Shown: piece by piece, positions 9,848-17,851 of the stretch
Position numbering within the stretch: position 1 is the stretch's first letter
How the letters are laid out: every line of letters starts with the position of its first letter
DNA from: Methanobacteriota archaeon
GTDB taxonomy: Archaea > Thermoplasmatota > Poseidoniia > Poseidoniales > Poseidoniaceae
NCBI GenBank assembly: GCA_018662825.1
Contig: JABJFI010000001.1
Coordinates: 1 to 34,456, forward strand
Length of the DNA: 34,456 nucleotides
Direction of reading: 5' to 3'
The notes under the pieces: generated by a model
What the model saw: only the letters and a program-made list of their open reading frames with translations
Databases searched by the model: none
What the model was told of the DNA's origin: nothing
Program-made: the position numbers and the translations under genes

Positions 9848-10929
9848 CTAGAAACCTCCACTCTTTTGACATCGACTTCCAAGAACAGTTGTGCACCTTG
9901 GGTTTCTACGGTAAATCCGTCAGCACCGCTCGCTCTCAAGTAAGGTGCATAACCAATGTATGTGTCCAAAGTTCCAGAAGCTCTGTTAAGGGTATATTCT
10001 TCCAGTAATCGGTCATGGTATTGAGGGGTAATCAGGTCATTGAGAACATTTACAACTGTGAATTTAACATTGTATGCTTCTCCGGTGAACAATGTCATTG
10101 GCCCGAGTGAAAGCATGTTCATCCCGACTCTGTTCCCTGAACCTAGTGAGCCATTTATCCGAACATCATTAAGAACCAATGAAAGGCGCAGTTCACCGGT
10201 AACCAAAGTATCAACCTCTATGTTCGGAAATTGGGTGACTCTCCATGGCTCATTCGGAAATCGTTCAACTCGGGCATCATTCATCAAAGCAATCTGATGC
10301 TCGCCCATTCCCAAAAACGTTGAGATTTGAATGCCTGAGATAAGATATGTTACACTTCGATGAATTGCATTACCGTCCGCATCATAAACGGTTACTGACC
10401 TCCAATGTTGCTGAGAGGATGTATGGTTCACAATAACCTCTAGGTGTGATGATTCAAAGAGGTAATTTTCAATTCCTATTTCGGTTTCAATGGTAATGCT
10501 ACGTGCAGTTTCATTCATCGAAAAAATACCCAAAGCCGTACTGTTAGCATCACGTACAACTACCGAGTCATAAGGTGTTAAATCAGCAGCAATAGTCCAT
10601 GTCTCTACTTTTTCAATCGGCTGAATCATGGTAGATTGCAGAGCGAGTGTATGGCGGATACCAGTTCCATTTGGCGCACTGCCAGCAACATCGATACGGT
10701 CTTGAAACCGCTCAGCAATTCCATTTGCACTATTCCAATTTGTATTATCTTCAAAATCTGATACATAGGGGCTCAAAAAGATCCACACCCCTCCCATTAT
10801 TGTAATTACCATGGCGAGCATCATGATTACTCCAAGCACTTCGCTTACCGCCCTTTGGTCCCGACGAAGGGACGGGCGCAAAACTGTGTTTGCCTGTGCG
10901 TTCACAGTCGGCACACACTTCGGCATCAT
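9844..10929 (-). CDS. Type IV pilin-like protein (DUF7289-like), first gene of the pilin operon
   Basis: A 361-residue protein whose region RRDQRAVSEVLGVIMMLAMV (22-41) closely resembles haloarchaeal pilin starts of the RGVSPVIGVILMVAIT kind. R26-A27-V28-S29 fits the prepilin-peptidase pattern, with processing expected around A27/V28. A hydrophobic assembly helix follows to about residue 52, then a beta-rich domain of about 300 residues. It resembles the DUF7289 proteins of haloarchaeal pilin clusters (from memory). ATG 10929 and ATG 10926 are adjacent, and GAGGG lies eleven bases before the first. The leader of about 26 residues is longer than usual, and a later start cannot be excluded. A GC-only hairpin lies just upstream. 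Confidence 0.75.
   Translation of the reverse strand: MMPKCVPTVNAQANTVLRPSLRRDQRAVSEVLGVIMMLAMVITIMGGVWIFLSPYVSDFEDNTNWNSANGIAERFQDRIDVAGSAPNGTGIRHTLALQSTMIQPIEKVETWTIAADLTPYDSVVVRDANSTALGIFSMNETARSITIETEIGIENYLFESSHLEVIVNHTSSQQHWRSVTVYDADGNAIHRSVTYLISGIQISTFLGMGEHQIALMNDARVERFPNEPWRVTQFPNIEVDTLVTGELRLSLVLNDVRINGSLGSGNRVGMNMLSLGPMTLFTGEAYNVKFTVVNVLNDLITPQYHDRLLEEYTLNRASGTLDTYIGYAPYLRASGADGFTVETQGAQLFLEVDVKRVEVSR
9855..9859 (-). promoter_or_regulatory. Shine-Dalgarno GGAGG for the large pilin-like gene
   Basis: GGAGG on the minus strand, seven bases upstream of ATG 9847 and inside the end of the preceding coding sequence. It supports the chosen start and translational coupling. Confidence 0.55.
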
Positions 10930-10946
10930 TTAGCCATTGACCCTCG

Positions 10947-10966
10947 CACCCCCCCATAGGGGGGTG
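10947..10966 (-). promoter_or_regulatory. strong C-run/G-run hairpin upstream of the pilin operon
   Basis: On the plus strand, CACCCCCC and GGGGGGTG form a perfect 8-base-pair stem around a 4-base loop. It lies in the 47-base gap between the hydrolase stop and the first pilin ATG (18 bases from the start codon on the minus strand). No T-rich tract follows on the minus strand, so it is a poor archaeal terminator. A leader hairpin affecting translation or processing is equally possible. Confidence 0.4.
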
Positions 10967-10976
10967 ATTTGAGGAA

Positions 10977-11789
10977 TTACTGTTTTGTCGAGTGCAGAAT
11001 CTCAGACACCTCGACTTGCGGAGTCTGGCCAATGTAATGTGAGTGCTCCGGTCCATCTTGGAGAGAGATTGAAATCTCACCTGTAAATATCTCATCGATA
11101 TGGTACAATACTGTCGATTCAGCAAGGTATGGCTGATTATTTTTTTCCGAGAGGTGAGTTAATGAGATGCTTTTGGTGGTAGGTGTGCATACTTGGGCAA
11201 GAAACCTCCCCGTTTGTTCATTTGACAGGTGGCCGCCACGACCACTTATTCTGTCCTTCAGAGAATAGGGATAAGGTCCATTCATCAGTCGCTCGTGGTC
11301 ATAATTTGCTTCGATTGCAATATGTTCGCAACCTCGCACATGCATGACCAATTCATCAGTCCAAGAACCCAAGTCGGTAATCACCGCCGCACGTTCCCCA
11401 TTGTGGCTAGCAATAAAAGCGACATTATCTGCCCCAGAATGTGGTACTGGGACTGGTAGAATTACTAGGTCCTGGCTGACATGAATCATGTCGAGTGATT
11501 CAAAATTATATGTTAATTCAGGAAGTAAGTCGAGTTCTTCAGCAGTTCGATGATTGGCTTGCACCTTCATATTCCAACGTTTTTGCACGACAGCAGCACC
11601 ACCGCCATGATCTCCGTGGTGGTGACTGATGAAAATATAATCAATCTCGGTTGGATGAATGTTTAGCCGACCAAGTCTTTTCTCGAGTTGAGAACCACTG
11701 AACCCTTGGTCAATCAAAACTTTTGCATGCTCGGTTTCAAGCAAAGTAGCGTTCCCGCGACTGCCTGTTCCAAGGTGCGTCAGTGTCAT
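10977..11789 (-). CDS. WalJ/YycJ-like metallo-beta-lactamase-fold hydrolase
   Basis: A metal-dependent hydrolase of the MBL superfamily, 270 residues from ATG 11789. LGTGSRGN (6-13) matches the opening strand of YycJ/WalJ proteins. HHHGDH (56-61) is the HxHxDH metal site, with likely further ligands H117, D139 (in TDLG), H187 (in GHLSNE) and H212. YPYSLKDRI and GHLSNE are hallmarks of this subfamily, whose bacterial members are linked to cell-wall homeostasis and DNA-end processing as 5'-3' exonucleases. The archaeal role is not established. The frame is open up to ATG 11870, but family members begin just before LGSGSSGN, so 11789 is preferred (11795 and 11807 are alternatives). It sits upstream of the pilin genes on the same strand. 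Confidence 0.8.
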   Translation of the reverse strand: MTLTHLGTGSRGNATLLETEHAKVLIDQGFSGSQLEKRLGRLNIHPTEIDYIFISHHHGDHGGGAAVVQKRWNMKVQANHRTAEELDLLPELTYNFESLDMIHVSQDLVILPVPVPHSGADNVAFIASHNGERAAVITDLGSWTDELVMHVRGCEHIAIEANYDHERLMNGPYPYSLKDRISGRGGHLSNEQTGRFLAQVCTPTTKSISLTHLSEKNNQPYLAESTVLYHIDEIFTGEISISLQDGPEHSHYIGQTPQVEVSEILHSTKQ

Positions 11790-11890
11790 CACCATCTCAA
11801 TCAGCATACACCGGGCGCGAGCGGCCTTTGAAGAAACCGCATGTCTTCTTTGTAATCCGTGAATTTGCATTCTGTTTCATGATAATCGAG

Positions 11891-11900
11891 TTTAATATTC
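11891..11900 (-). promoter_or_regulatory. weak TATA-like element in the divergent intergenic region
   Basis: On the minus strand GAATATTAAA lies in the space between the hydrolase gene and the divergent giant surface-protein gene. A start site about 25 bases downstream would fall near 11866. That removes the outermost ATG 11870 from the transcript and agrees with an internal start for the hydrolase. For the plus-strand gene I see neither a convincing TATA box nor a Shine-Dalgarno motif before ATG 12028. Confidence 0.25.
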
Positions 11901-12027
11901 GATGTTATGGAATGAATTCTTGGAGTCAGTGAATGAAGACTTGTCCGAACATCGCTCCATCATCCTCATAAGTGGCTTGAGAGGGATACACACTTGCGAA
12001 GCGTATGCTTTGTAGGCTGGTCACAAA

Positions 12028-15000
12028 ATGCGTCGAAGTTTAACCACTCTTCTAACCACTCTTGCCGTCGTTGCAAGTCTACTGTTCATGTCCCAATTTC
12101 CGGCTGTTTCATCAGTATCAAATCTCCACCCAGATACAACTGATGGCTCCAAGCCACCTTCTACCGATAGTGATGGAGATAAAATCCCCGATGTTCATGA
12201 AAACCTCTTCGAAGAATGGGTGAACTGGAGTTCCGTTGATGGGCGTGCAGTAATTATGCAGGGAATGGACAGCAATAATGCATCAGATGCCTTTGTTGAT
12301 ATTGACCACGATGGTTTGAATGCTACAGAGGAGTATTGTTGGCCGTATCCGGCGAATTGCACAGCCCCTGGATTCCCGCGAGGGTTAACAGGTACCGTCG
12401 ATAATGAGGGTGAGCGGAGCTACCTTGACCCTCGGATTGCGGATACGGATGGCGATGGAATGCCTGATGGTTATGAAGCCTATATGTGTGAACGTGTTGG
12501 CGGTTACAACATGTTTTCAATGAAATATGAATGTCAAAATTTCGACCCCCTTAATGGCTCAGACATTAATGATGACCCGGATGAAGACGGCTTTGATGTC
12601 AATAGAGACGGTGTATTATCGATTACGGAACGCTTTTCATCACCAGAAGAATATATCCAAGGTGCGCCGTTAAATCACACGACTGAGTTGGATGGAATGT
12701 GGTGTTCTGCAAGTTTGCCTGAAGGTTCCCTGTTCAAGAGTTGGCCATTTATTCCAACAGGTCAAAATGCAACATTTGATAATTTACTCTCTGCTTGTAC
12801 TGAAAACGCAACTATGGTCGTCGACCAAGACCTTTGGCTCGGGACCGACCCGCTCCTCGCTGATTCAGATCGTTATCACTGGGATGGATTTTCAATTCGT
12901 CGCCTTTTCCCTTCGTTTGGTGATGGAATTCCGGATGGCTGGGAGGTACATTTTGGTCTAGAGCCACTGAACCGAACCAACGCGCTGCTTGACCCCGACT
13001 CGGATGGCTGGGATGCTAATCGTGACGGAGGGGTATCTCCTGACGTCAGTCGTACATTGACAGCACTGGCTCTTGGGGAATCGCTTTCCACATTGGAGGA
13101 ATATTTTGTACATTACGACAATGGTAATTCAGTATTACCCGGTATGAAATCTGTTTCTCTTGGTAATCAAGATAGTACTCATCAATTTTTCCCATTGAGT
13201 TTTGTTGCAACTGAAGATGACATGAGTCTAATTCATCATGATATTCGTGATCTCGATGAAGATGGTTCTATGCTCTATGCCACCACACGTTATGGATTGA
13301 CGGTGTTCAATTACGACGAAATGAACAGTTTTGACCACTGGATGCCTCAAGGCGTGGAATTGCATGAATCCACTCTTCTCTCTCTTCAAGATTCATCTTT
13401 TGCCTTGGCAATTGCTACCAATGTGGGTATTGCGATTGCCCCCCTGCAGGCAGATGGAAACCTCGGGCCTCTCGAAACTTGGGCATGGTCCCTTTCCGAA
13501 GAAATATTTGCGCTGACACTTTTGAACATTGAAGGGCAGAATCAACATGTTCTCGGATTAGGGCAAAATGGCGAAGGTGCTGTGTTCGAGATTACCTCCT
13601 CATCTCAAATCGCACAACAATATGAAATTGCGATAGGGTTGCAAACCGCTTTGAGTCAATCTAATGCGAAGGTTACAGCAATTGCTCATGGCTCAGCAGG
13701 TGGAGGGAACAACACGCTGTATGTCGGAACAGACAGAGGATTAATCATAGGTGAAACAACCACTGCACGAGGTGCTTTTGATGCAACATGGAGATTTTAT
13801 TATACTCCAGAAGTCACACCTTTTCCAACTGCTATAGGTGAATTGCGCTCCCTTTCCCTCGGTATGGTAGCTAATCCTGCCGAAGTGCGGAGTATGGTTC
13901 TTGATGGCCCTACTCCCACCAATGCGCAGGTCTTGTGGTTTGGAACTCCTTCAGGTGTTCACATGCTACACCTCGTAGACAATACTATCTCTCACAGTGG
14001 ATTGCTAGAACATCCAGGCATCGATGGTCGGTATATGCGAGATTACAATAATGTATACTCAATTCTTCCAACAGGGGATGAAATTCTCGTTGGTTCAGAT
14101 AAGGGTCTATGGGCCATTTCAGGAGATTATTCTGCCGTATATGGGTTTCAAAAACAGGAACCAGTATTTGGTGAACTCGTCACAATTCAAACCCTAACAA
14201 TCGATGGAAATACTACAATCTATACTGGTTCATCACCGGGGCAATACGCCAACCTTGAATTGATGAATCCCGGTGCTAATGATTCAGATAACGATGGCAT
14301 GCCCGATGGTTGGGAGGTCGCCAATGGATTGGACCCAACAGACCCCTGGGACTCAATATTTGATACCGATGGTGACGGCATTGACCTTGACCAATCCGGT
14401 GATGGTTTTTTGGAACGCCTTTGGACAAATTTAGATGAATACAGATATGTGAGTCAAACTCTGAATGGGTATAATTCCACAAACCCCCGTGTTGGAGACA
14501 GCGACGGAGATGGTTTAGGTGATGGAAACGAATATTTCGGTTTCTTCTATGAAGACTCCACCCTTTGGTGCCATTATTCTGTTCAAATGGAATACATTTG
14601 CGATGATTTGGCAGGTCAAGAAGCCAATGCCACTTATCTCGGACTTTCAAGCAATGATCAAGGTACAGACCCGACAAATTTTGACAGCGACCAGGATGGA
14701 ATGCCCGATGGCTGGGAAATTAAGCATCGTCGCTGGATTGGCTCATCATTCACTGGCGGAAACAATTGGACACTTGACCCAAATCGAGCGGATGATGCAT
14801 TTTGGGATGCAGACCGTGATGGACTTGCTAATCTTTGTGAATATCAATGGTCTCTTGTTCGTGGTGCTGGCATCGAAGGCCTCTTGCTAGAATCACATGG
14901 AGAAACAATAAACTCGAGCCTTGAATGGTTTGAGGCAGACCCGAATAACATAGATTCTGATGGTGATACACTACCAGACGGTTGGGAATCTGGAGGTTTC

Positions 15001-17781
15001 TGTACTTGGGACCCTTCACGTCAAGGCGTAAATCCACTCAATGCATCCGACCTCTTTGAAAATCCAGATGGTGACGGTTATGATATCAATCATAATGGTA
15101 TTTTAGAAGATTCCGAGGCCTTCGTGAATTATCTAGAATTCCACGTTCGTTCAAACCTCTTTATTGGAAATCAAACATTCGACGGTGAGCCAATTCCAAA
15201 TGGGTTCTCCACTGATTTGTTCATGAATGTCAGTTCGTTTGGGATTCCTGAAGCAAACTTTGGAGACCGAGCTTCTGGTTCAGTTACGGCACTGCAAACT
15301 ATTACCGATATTGGTTCTTCTAACCCTCTTAATGCAGATTCGGATTCGGATGGAATGCCCGATGGCTGGGAAGTTTGGTTTGCTCGATGGGATATTCTTG
15401 AGGATGCATGGACCTTGAATCCGCTGGATTCTGCTGATCGGTGGGAAGATGCTGATGATGATGGAATGGCCAATTGGGAGGAATACAATGCTATTGCTCC
15501 AGAGCTTAGTGAAACAGACCAAAACCGAACAGCGCCACAATGGTTTGTAACTACAATTGGTTCAGCATTTGCGATGCAACAATGGCCAGGAAATACTGTC
15601 GAGTTCTCGTTTGGTTCTTTCATCTCTTCTGACCAAGTAAATTTGACTGGTTGGACATCTGATCCGAATAATATTGACACGGATGGAGATGGTATGATAG
15701 ATGGAATTGAACAGTTATTCACATCTTGGAATTTGACTGCTGAAACATGGACTCTTAACCCGCTAGTGCCGGGCGATGGAGGATTTGATGGTGACAACGA
15801 CGGACTCACTGATAGTCAAGAGTTCGCTATCGCTGTAGAGGCTCCAGTCAATGGATTAGACCACCCCTCAGATGCTCCTCTTCTTCACCTCGATGGTGAT
15901 GTTCAGCAACCAACAGAAAAGGCTCAGCGAGTTTTTAATATTCTTATCACCAAAGAAACGCGAGGAAAGCGTTTGTTGAGTGACTTTAATGATTGGCAGG
16001 CAGGCGTTCCAGCAAATGCAATTCTTTCGACACTTCTTGGTATGTCTGATCCGACCAATCCCGATACTGATGATGATGGGATGTATGATGGATTTGAATA
16101 TTGGTTTACAGAATGGGACTTAGAAGAGAACCGTTGGAGTATGAACCCACTTATTGATAGTGACGTCAACCTTGATACTGATGGTGATAGTTTCGATTGT
16201 GATGGAGATGGCAATATTTCCATGGATGAGCGCTTCTCCAATTTACGCGAATGGGAATCACGCACTTATGGTAAATATATTGAGCGATTCTCAGTTCCAG
16301 TTGCTGATGGAATTATCAATTTCGGAGACGATGCCATGGATGCATACATGGAAGAACTTGGCTTGTCGCCAATTCAAGCACAACAAGCACTCTACACTGA
16401 TTTTGCCTCTAAGAGTCAATCGAGTGCCGACCGAATGGCTATGATTAATGAATTCAATGAGGATAACTTCAATCGCACATTACTTGGAATTGCTGACCCG
16501 ACAAATAGTGATTCGGACTCTGACGGAATTGCAGATGGGTGGGAATATTGCTATGCCCTGTATGGTATGGAAGACACCACAACAATCAATCATTGGGCAT
16601 CCAACCCATTGAATCCTTGGGATGTTGATTATGATGGCGACCATGATGGTTGGTATGACCGCTCGAATTTCGACCAACCGGCTCAGCAAGGAACTTGGTC
16701 TGGGCGTGTATTCACGCCTGGGTCTGGAATTATTCAATCCGGACTTGGTGATTTGCCGTTCACCAATTGGATGGAATGGGACAACCAAACACGTCCGGAT
16801 TCAAACGACTCAGATGGAGATAGTGTGTCGTATTCGACGGTCGTATCCAATGGCACAGTTGTCTTCCATCAGCAAGATTTCAATCTGTCTGATGGGCGTG
16901 AAGTTTTCAAGTATGGAATTAATCCAAGTGATAATGATTCAGATGGCGACATGCTACCTGACTGGTACGAATATTCTAGAGGATGGAATGAAGATAACGA
17001 TAATTACAGTTCTTTGTTGCAAATCCGAGTTGTTTGGATAGATGCTGAAACTGGCGGTGCCTGTTCGACAGACACAAATTCATGTTTACCATTATCACAA
17101 CAAGGCGCTGGAGGCATTCTTTCTCGCCCTGAACTTTCATCGACATGGTTCACTTTGAATCCAGCAGATCCTGTTGATGCAAATTACGACCCAGACCAAG
17201 ATGGAAATTGGGATTGCACAGGAGCCGGATGTGTTTATGTTCCCTATACGAATTTCCAGGAATTCTATGCTATAACAGACACAGATCTCTCATCTCCGAA
17301 TGCTGTTCGCCTCAGCGGCATGATTTATGATGGAGAAATCGTTCTTGAATGGTGGCAATTACGTGCAGCATTATTGAAATTCGATTCATCGGGCTCAAGC
17401 AATGAAAATTACTTGAAGATGGATAAATCATTCGCGAATGATATTCGTTTTGCCTACCTTGTTGACGATAAAGATGTCAATTTCCTTATTCTCGATTCAA
17501 GCGATGATGAAGTTCGCTTGGCTGGTAACAGAACTGATTCTTGGGAGATTTACTATGCGGGTTCACCGAACACAGCACCAGTTCGTGCTGTAGGTGAACA
17601 CGAATTTGGTTGGTATCTGCTCGATTTGGACAATGACCACATTGCTGAAGGAACAGACCCAACCAATTGGGATACCGACGGTGATTGGATGGTCGATTGG
17701 TTCGAAGTGCATGATGATGAGCAAGATGGTGTTCGTGGTGATTCCTCGCCATTACGCTATGATTCGCGTCAAACTGAATGA
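12028..17781 (+). CDS. Giant secreted TSP3-repeat calcium-binding protein (1917 aa)
   Basis: A 1917-residue exported protein with an N-terminal signal peptide (MRRSLTTLLTTLAVVASLLF, cleavage near residue 29). About 13 copies of an acidic unit of the type D-S/T-D-x-D-G-M-P-D-G-W-E recur from residue 47 to near the end, each a thrombospondin-type-3/EF-hand-like calcium site. Many are followed by a WTLNPL-type segment and a second acidic turn such as DADDDGMANWEEY. Residues about 400-750 lack these units and look like a beta-propeller-type domain (recurrent strands, for example ATTRYGLTVFNYD and GTDRGLIIGETTT). The protein ends in a TSP3 unit with no transmembrane helix, lipobox or tail motif. 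It is probably a rigid, calcium-stabilised extracellular protein. The anchored protein encoded 70 bases downstream is a candidate partner. It is not a dockerin: the paired 22-residue dockerin architecture is absent. Confidence 0.85.
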   Translation: MRRSLTTLLTTLAVVASLLFMSQFPAVSSVSNLHPDTTDGSKPPSTDSDGDKIPDVHENLFEEWVNWSSVDGRAVIMQGMDSNNASDAFVDIDHDGLNATEEYCWPYPANCTAPGFPRGLTGTVDNEGERSYLDPRIADTDGDGMPDGYEAYMCERVGGYNMFSMKYECQNFDPLNGSDINDDPDEDGFDVNRDGVLSITERFSSPEEYIQGAPLNHTTELDGMWCSASLPEGSLFKSWPFIPTGQNATFDNLLSACTENATMVVDQDLWLGTDPLLADSDRYHWDGFSIRRLFPSFGDGIPDGWEVHFGLEPLNRTNALLDPDSDGWDANRDGGVSPDVSRTLTALALGESLSTLEEYFVHYDNGNSVLPGMKSVSLGNQDSTHQFFPLSFVATEDDMSLIHHDIRDLDEDGSMLYATTRYGLTVFNYDEMNSFDHWMPQGVELHESTLLSLQDSSFALAIATNVGIAIAPLQADGNLGPLETWAWSLSEEIFALTLLNIEGQNQHVLGLGQNGEGAVFEITSSSQIAQQYEIAIGLQTALSQSNAKVTAIAHGSAGGGNNTLYVGTDRGLIIGETTTARGAFDATWRFYYTPEVTPFPTAIGELRSLSLGMVANPAEVRSMVLDGPTPTNAQVLWFGTPSGVHMLHLVDNTISHSGLLEHPGIDGRYMRDYNNVYSILPTGDEILVGSDKGLWAISGDYSAVYGFQKQEPVFGELVTIQTLTIDGNTTIYTGSSPGQYANLELMNPGANDSDNDGMPDGWEVANGLDPTDPWDSIFDTDGDGIDLDQSGDGFLERLWTNLDEYRYVSQTLNGYNSTNPRVGDSDGDGLGDGNEYFGFFYEDSTLWCHYSVQMEYICDDLAGQEANATYLGLSSNDQGTDPTNFDSDQDGMPDGWEIKHRRWIGSSFTGGNNWTLDPNRADDAFWDADRDGLANLCEYQWSLVRGAGIEGLLLESHGETINSSLEWFEADPNNIDSDGDTLPDGWESGGFCTWDPSRQGVNPLNASDLFENPDGDGYDINHNGILEDSEAFVNYLEFHVRSNLFIGNQTFDGEPIPNGFSTDLFMNVSSFGIPEANFGDRASGSVTALQTITDIGSSNPLNADSDSDGMPDGWEVWFARWDILEDAWTLNPLDSADRWEDADDDGMANWEEYNAIAPELSETDQNRTAPQWFVTTIGSAFAMQQWPGNTVEFSFGSFISSDQVNLTGWTSDPNNIDTDGDGMIDGIEQLFTSWNLTAETWTLNPLVPGDGGFDGDNDGLTDSQEFAIAVEAPVNGLDHPSDAPLLHLDGDVQQPTEKAQRVFNILITKETRGKRLLSDFNDWQAGVPANAILSTLLGMSDPTNPDTDDDGMYDGFEYWFTEWDLEENRWSMNPLIDSDVNLDTDGDSFDCDGDGNISMDERFSNLREWESRTYGKYIERFSVPVADGIINFGDDAMDAYMEELGLSPIQAQQALYTDFASKSQSSADRMAMINEFNEDNFNRTLLGIADPTNSDSDSDGIADGWEYCYALYGMEDTTTINHWASNPLNPWDVDYDGDHDGWYDRSNFDQPAQQGTWSGRVFTPGSGIIQSGLGDLPFTNWMEWDNQTRPDSNDSDGDSVSYSTVVSNGTVVFHQQDFNLSDGREVFKYGINPSDNDSDGDMLPDWYEYSRGWNEDNDNYSSLLQIRVVWIDAETGGACSTDTNSCLPLSQQGAGGILSRPELSSTWFTLNPADPVDANYDPDQDGNWDCTGAGCVYVPYTNFQEFYAITDTDLSSPNAVRLSGMIYDGEIVLEWWQLRAALLKFDSSGSSNENYLKMDKSFANDIRFAYLVDDKDVNFLILDSSDDEVRLAGNRTDSWEIYYAGSPNTAPVRAVGEHEFGWYLLDLDNDHIAEGTDPTNWDTDGDWMVDWFEVHDDEQDGVRGDSSPLRYDSRQTE
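12163..17706 (+). repeat. about 13 TSP3-like acidic repeats within the giant secreted protein
   Basis: Core repeats encoding DxDxDGxxDGxE lie near 12163, 12442, 12920, 14281, 14497, 14684, 14956, 15338, 15676, 16065, 16510, 16936 and 17669. Several share near-identical DNA over GATGGAATGCCCGATGGCTG (14697, 15349). Spacing grows from about 190 bases in the middle to 400 or more near the end, and a gap from 12950 to 14280 holds the propeller-like domain. The unequal spacing suggests repeat units with inserted sequence rather than a strict tandem array. Confidence 0.75.
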
Positions 17782-17839
17782 TTTTGATAACTTACCGGTA
17801 GGCGTATGGTTCAAAGGCCAAAGGCTCTAAGGCTGTATA

Positions 17840-17846
17840 GGGGGGG
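17840..17846 (+). promoter_or_regulatory. seven-G tract in ribosome-binding position
   Basis: A run of seven G ends five bases before ATG 17852. It may act as a degenerate Shine-Dalgarno element through G-C and G-U pairing with the CCUCC end of 16S rRNA. It may also be prone to slippage. The rest of the 70-base gap shows only short AAGGC-type repeats. Confidence 0.4.
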
Positions 17847-17851
17847 CAGAA

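Noticed and set aside
15171-15809. A 212-codon open frame on the minus strand
   Set aside because: It lies wholly opposite the TSP3 repeats of the giant secreted protein. Its Ser/Pro-rich translation mirrors the GAT/GGT codon bias of the plus strand, and similar shadow frames accompany the other repeats.
12163-17706. Dockerin domains
   Set aside because: The acidic repeats occur singly at irregular spacing with DGMPDGWE cores, not as the paired 22-residue loop-helix units of dockerins, and no cohesin is present.
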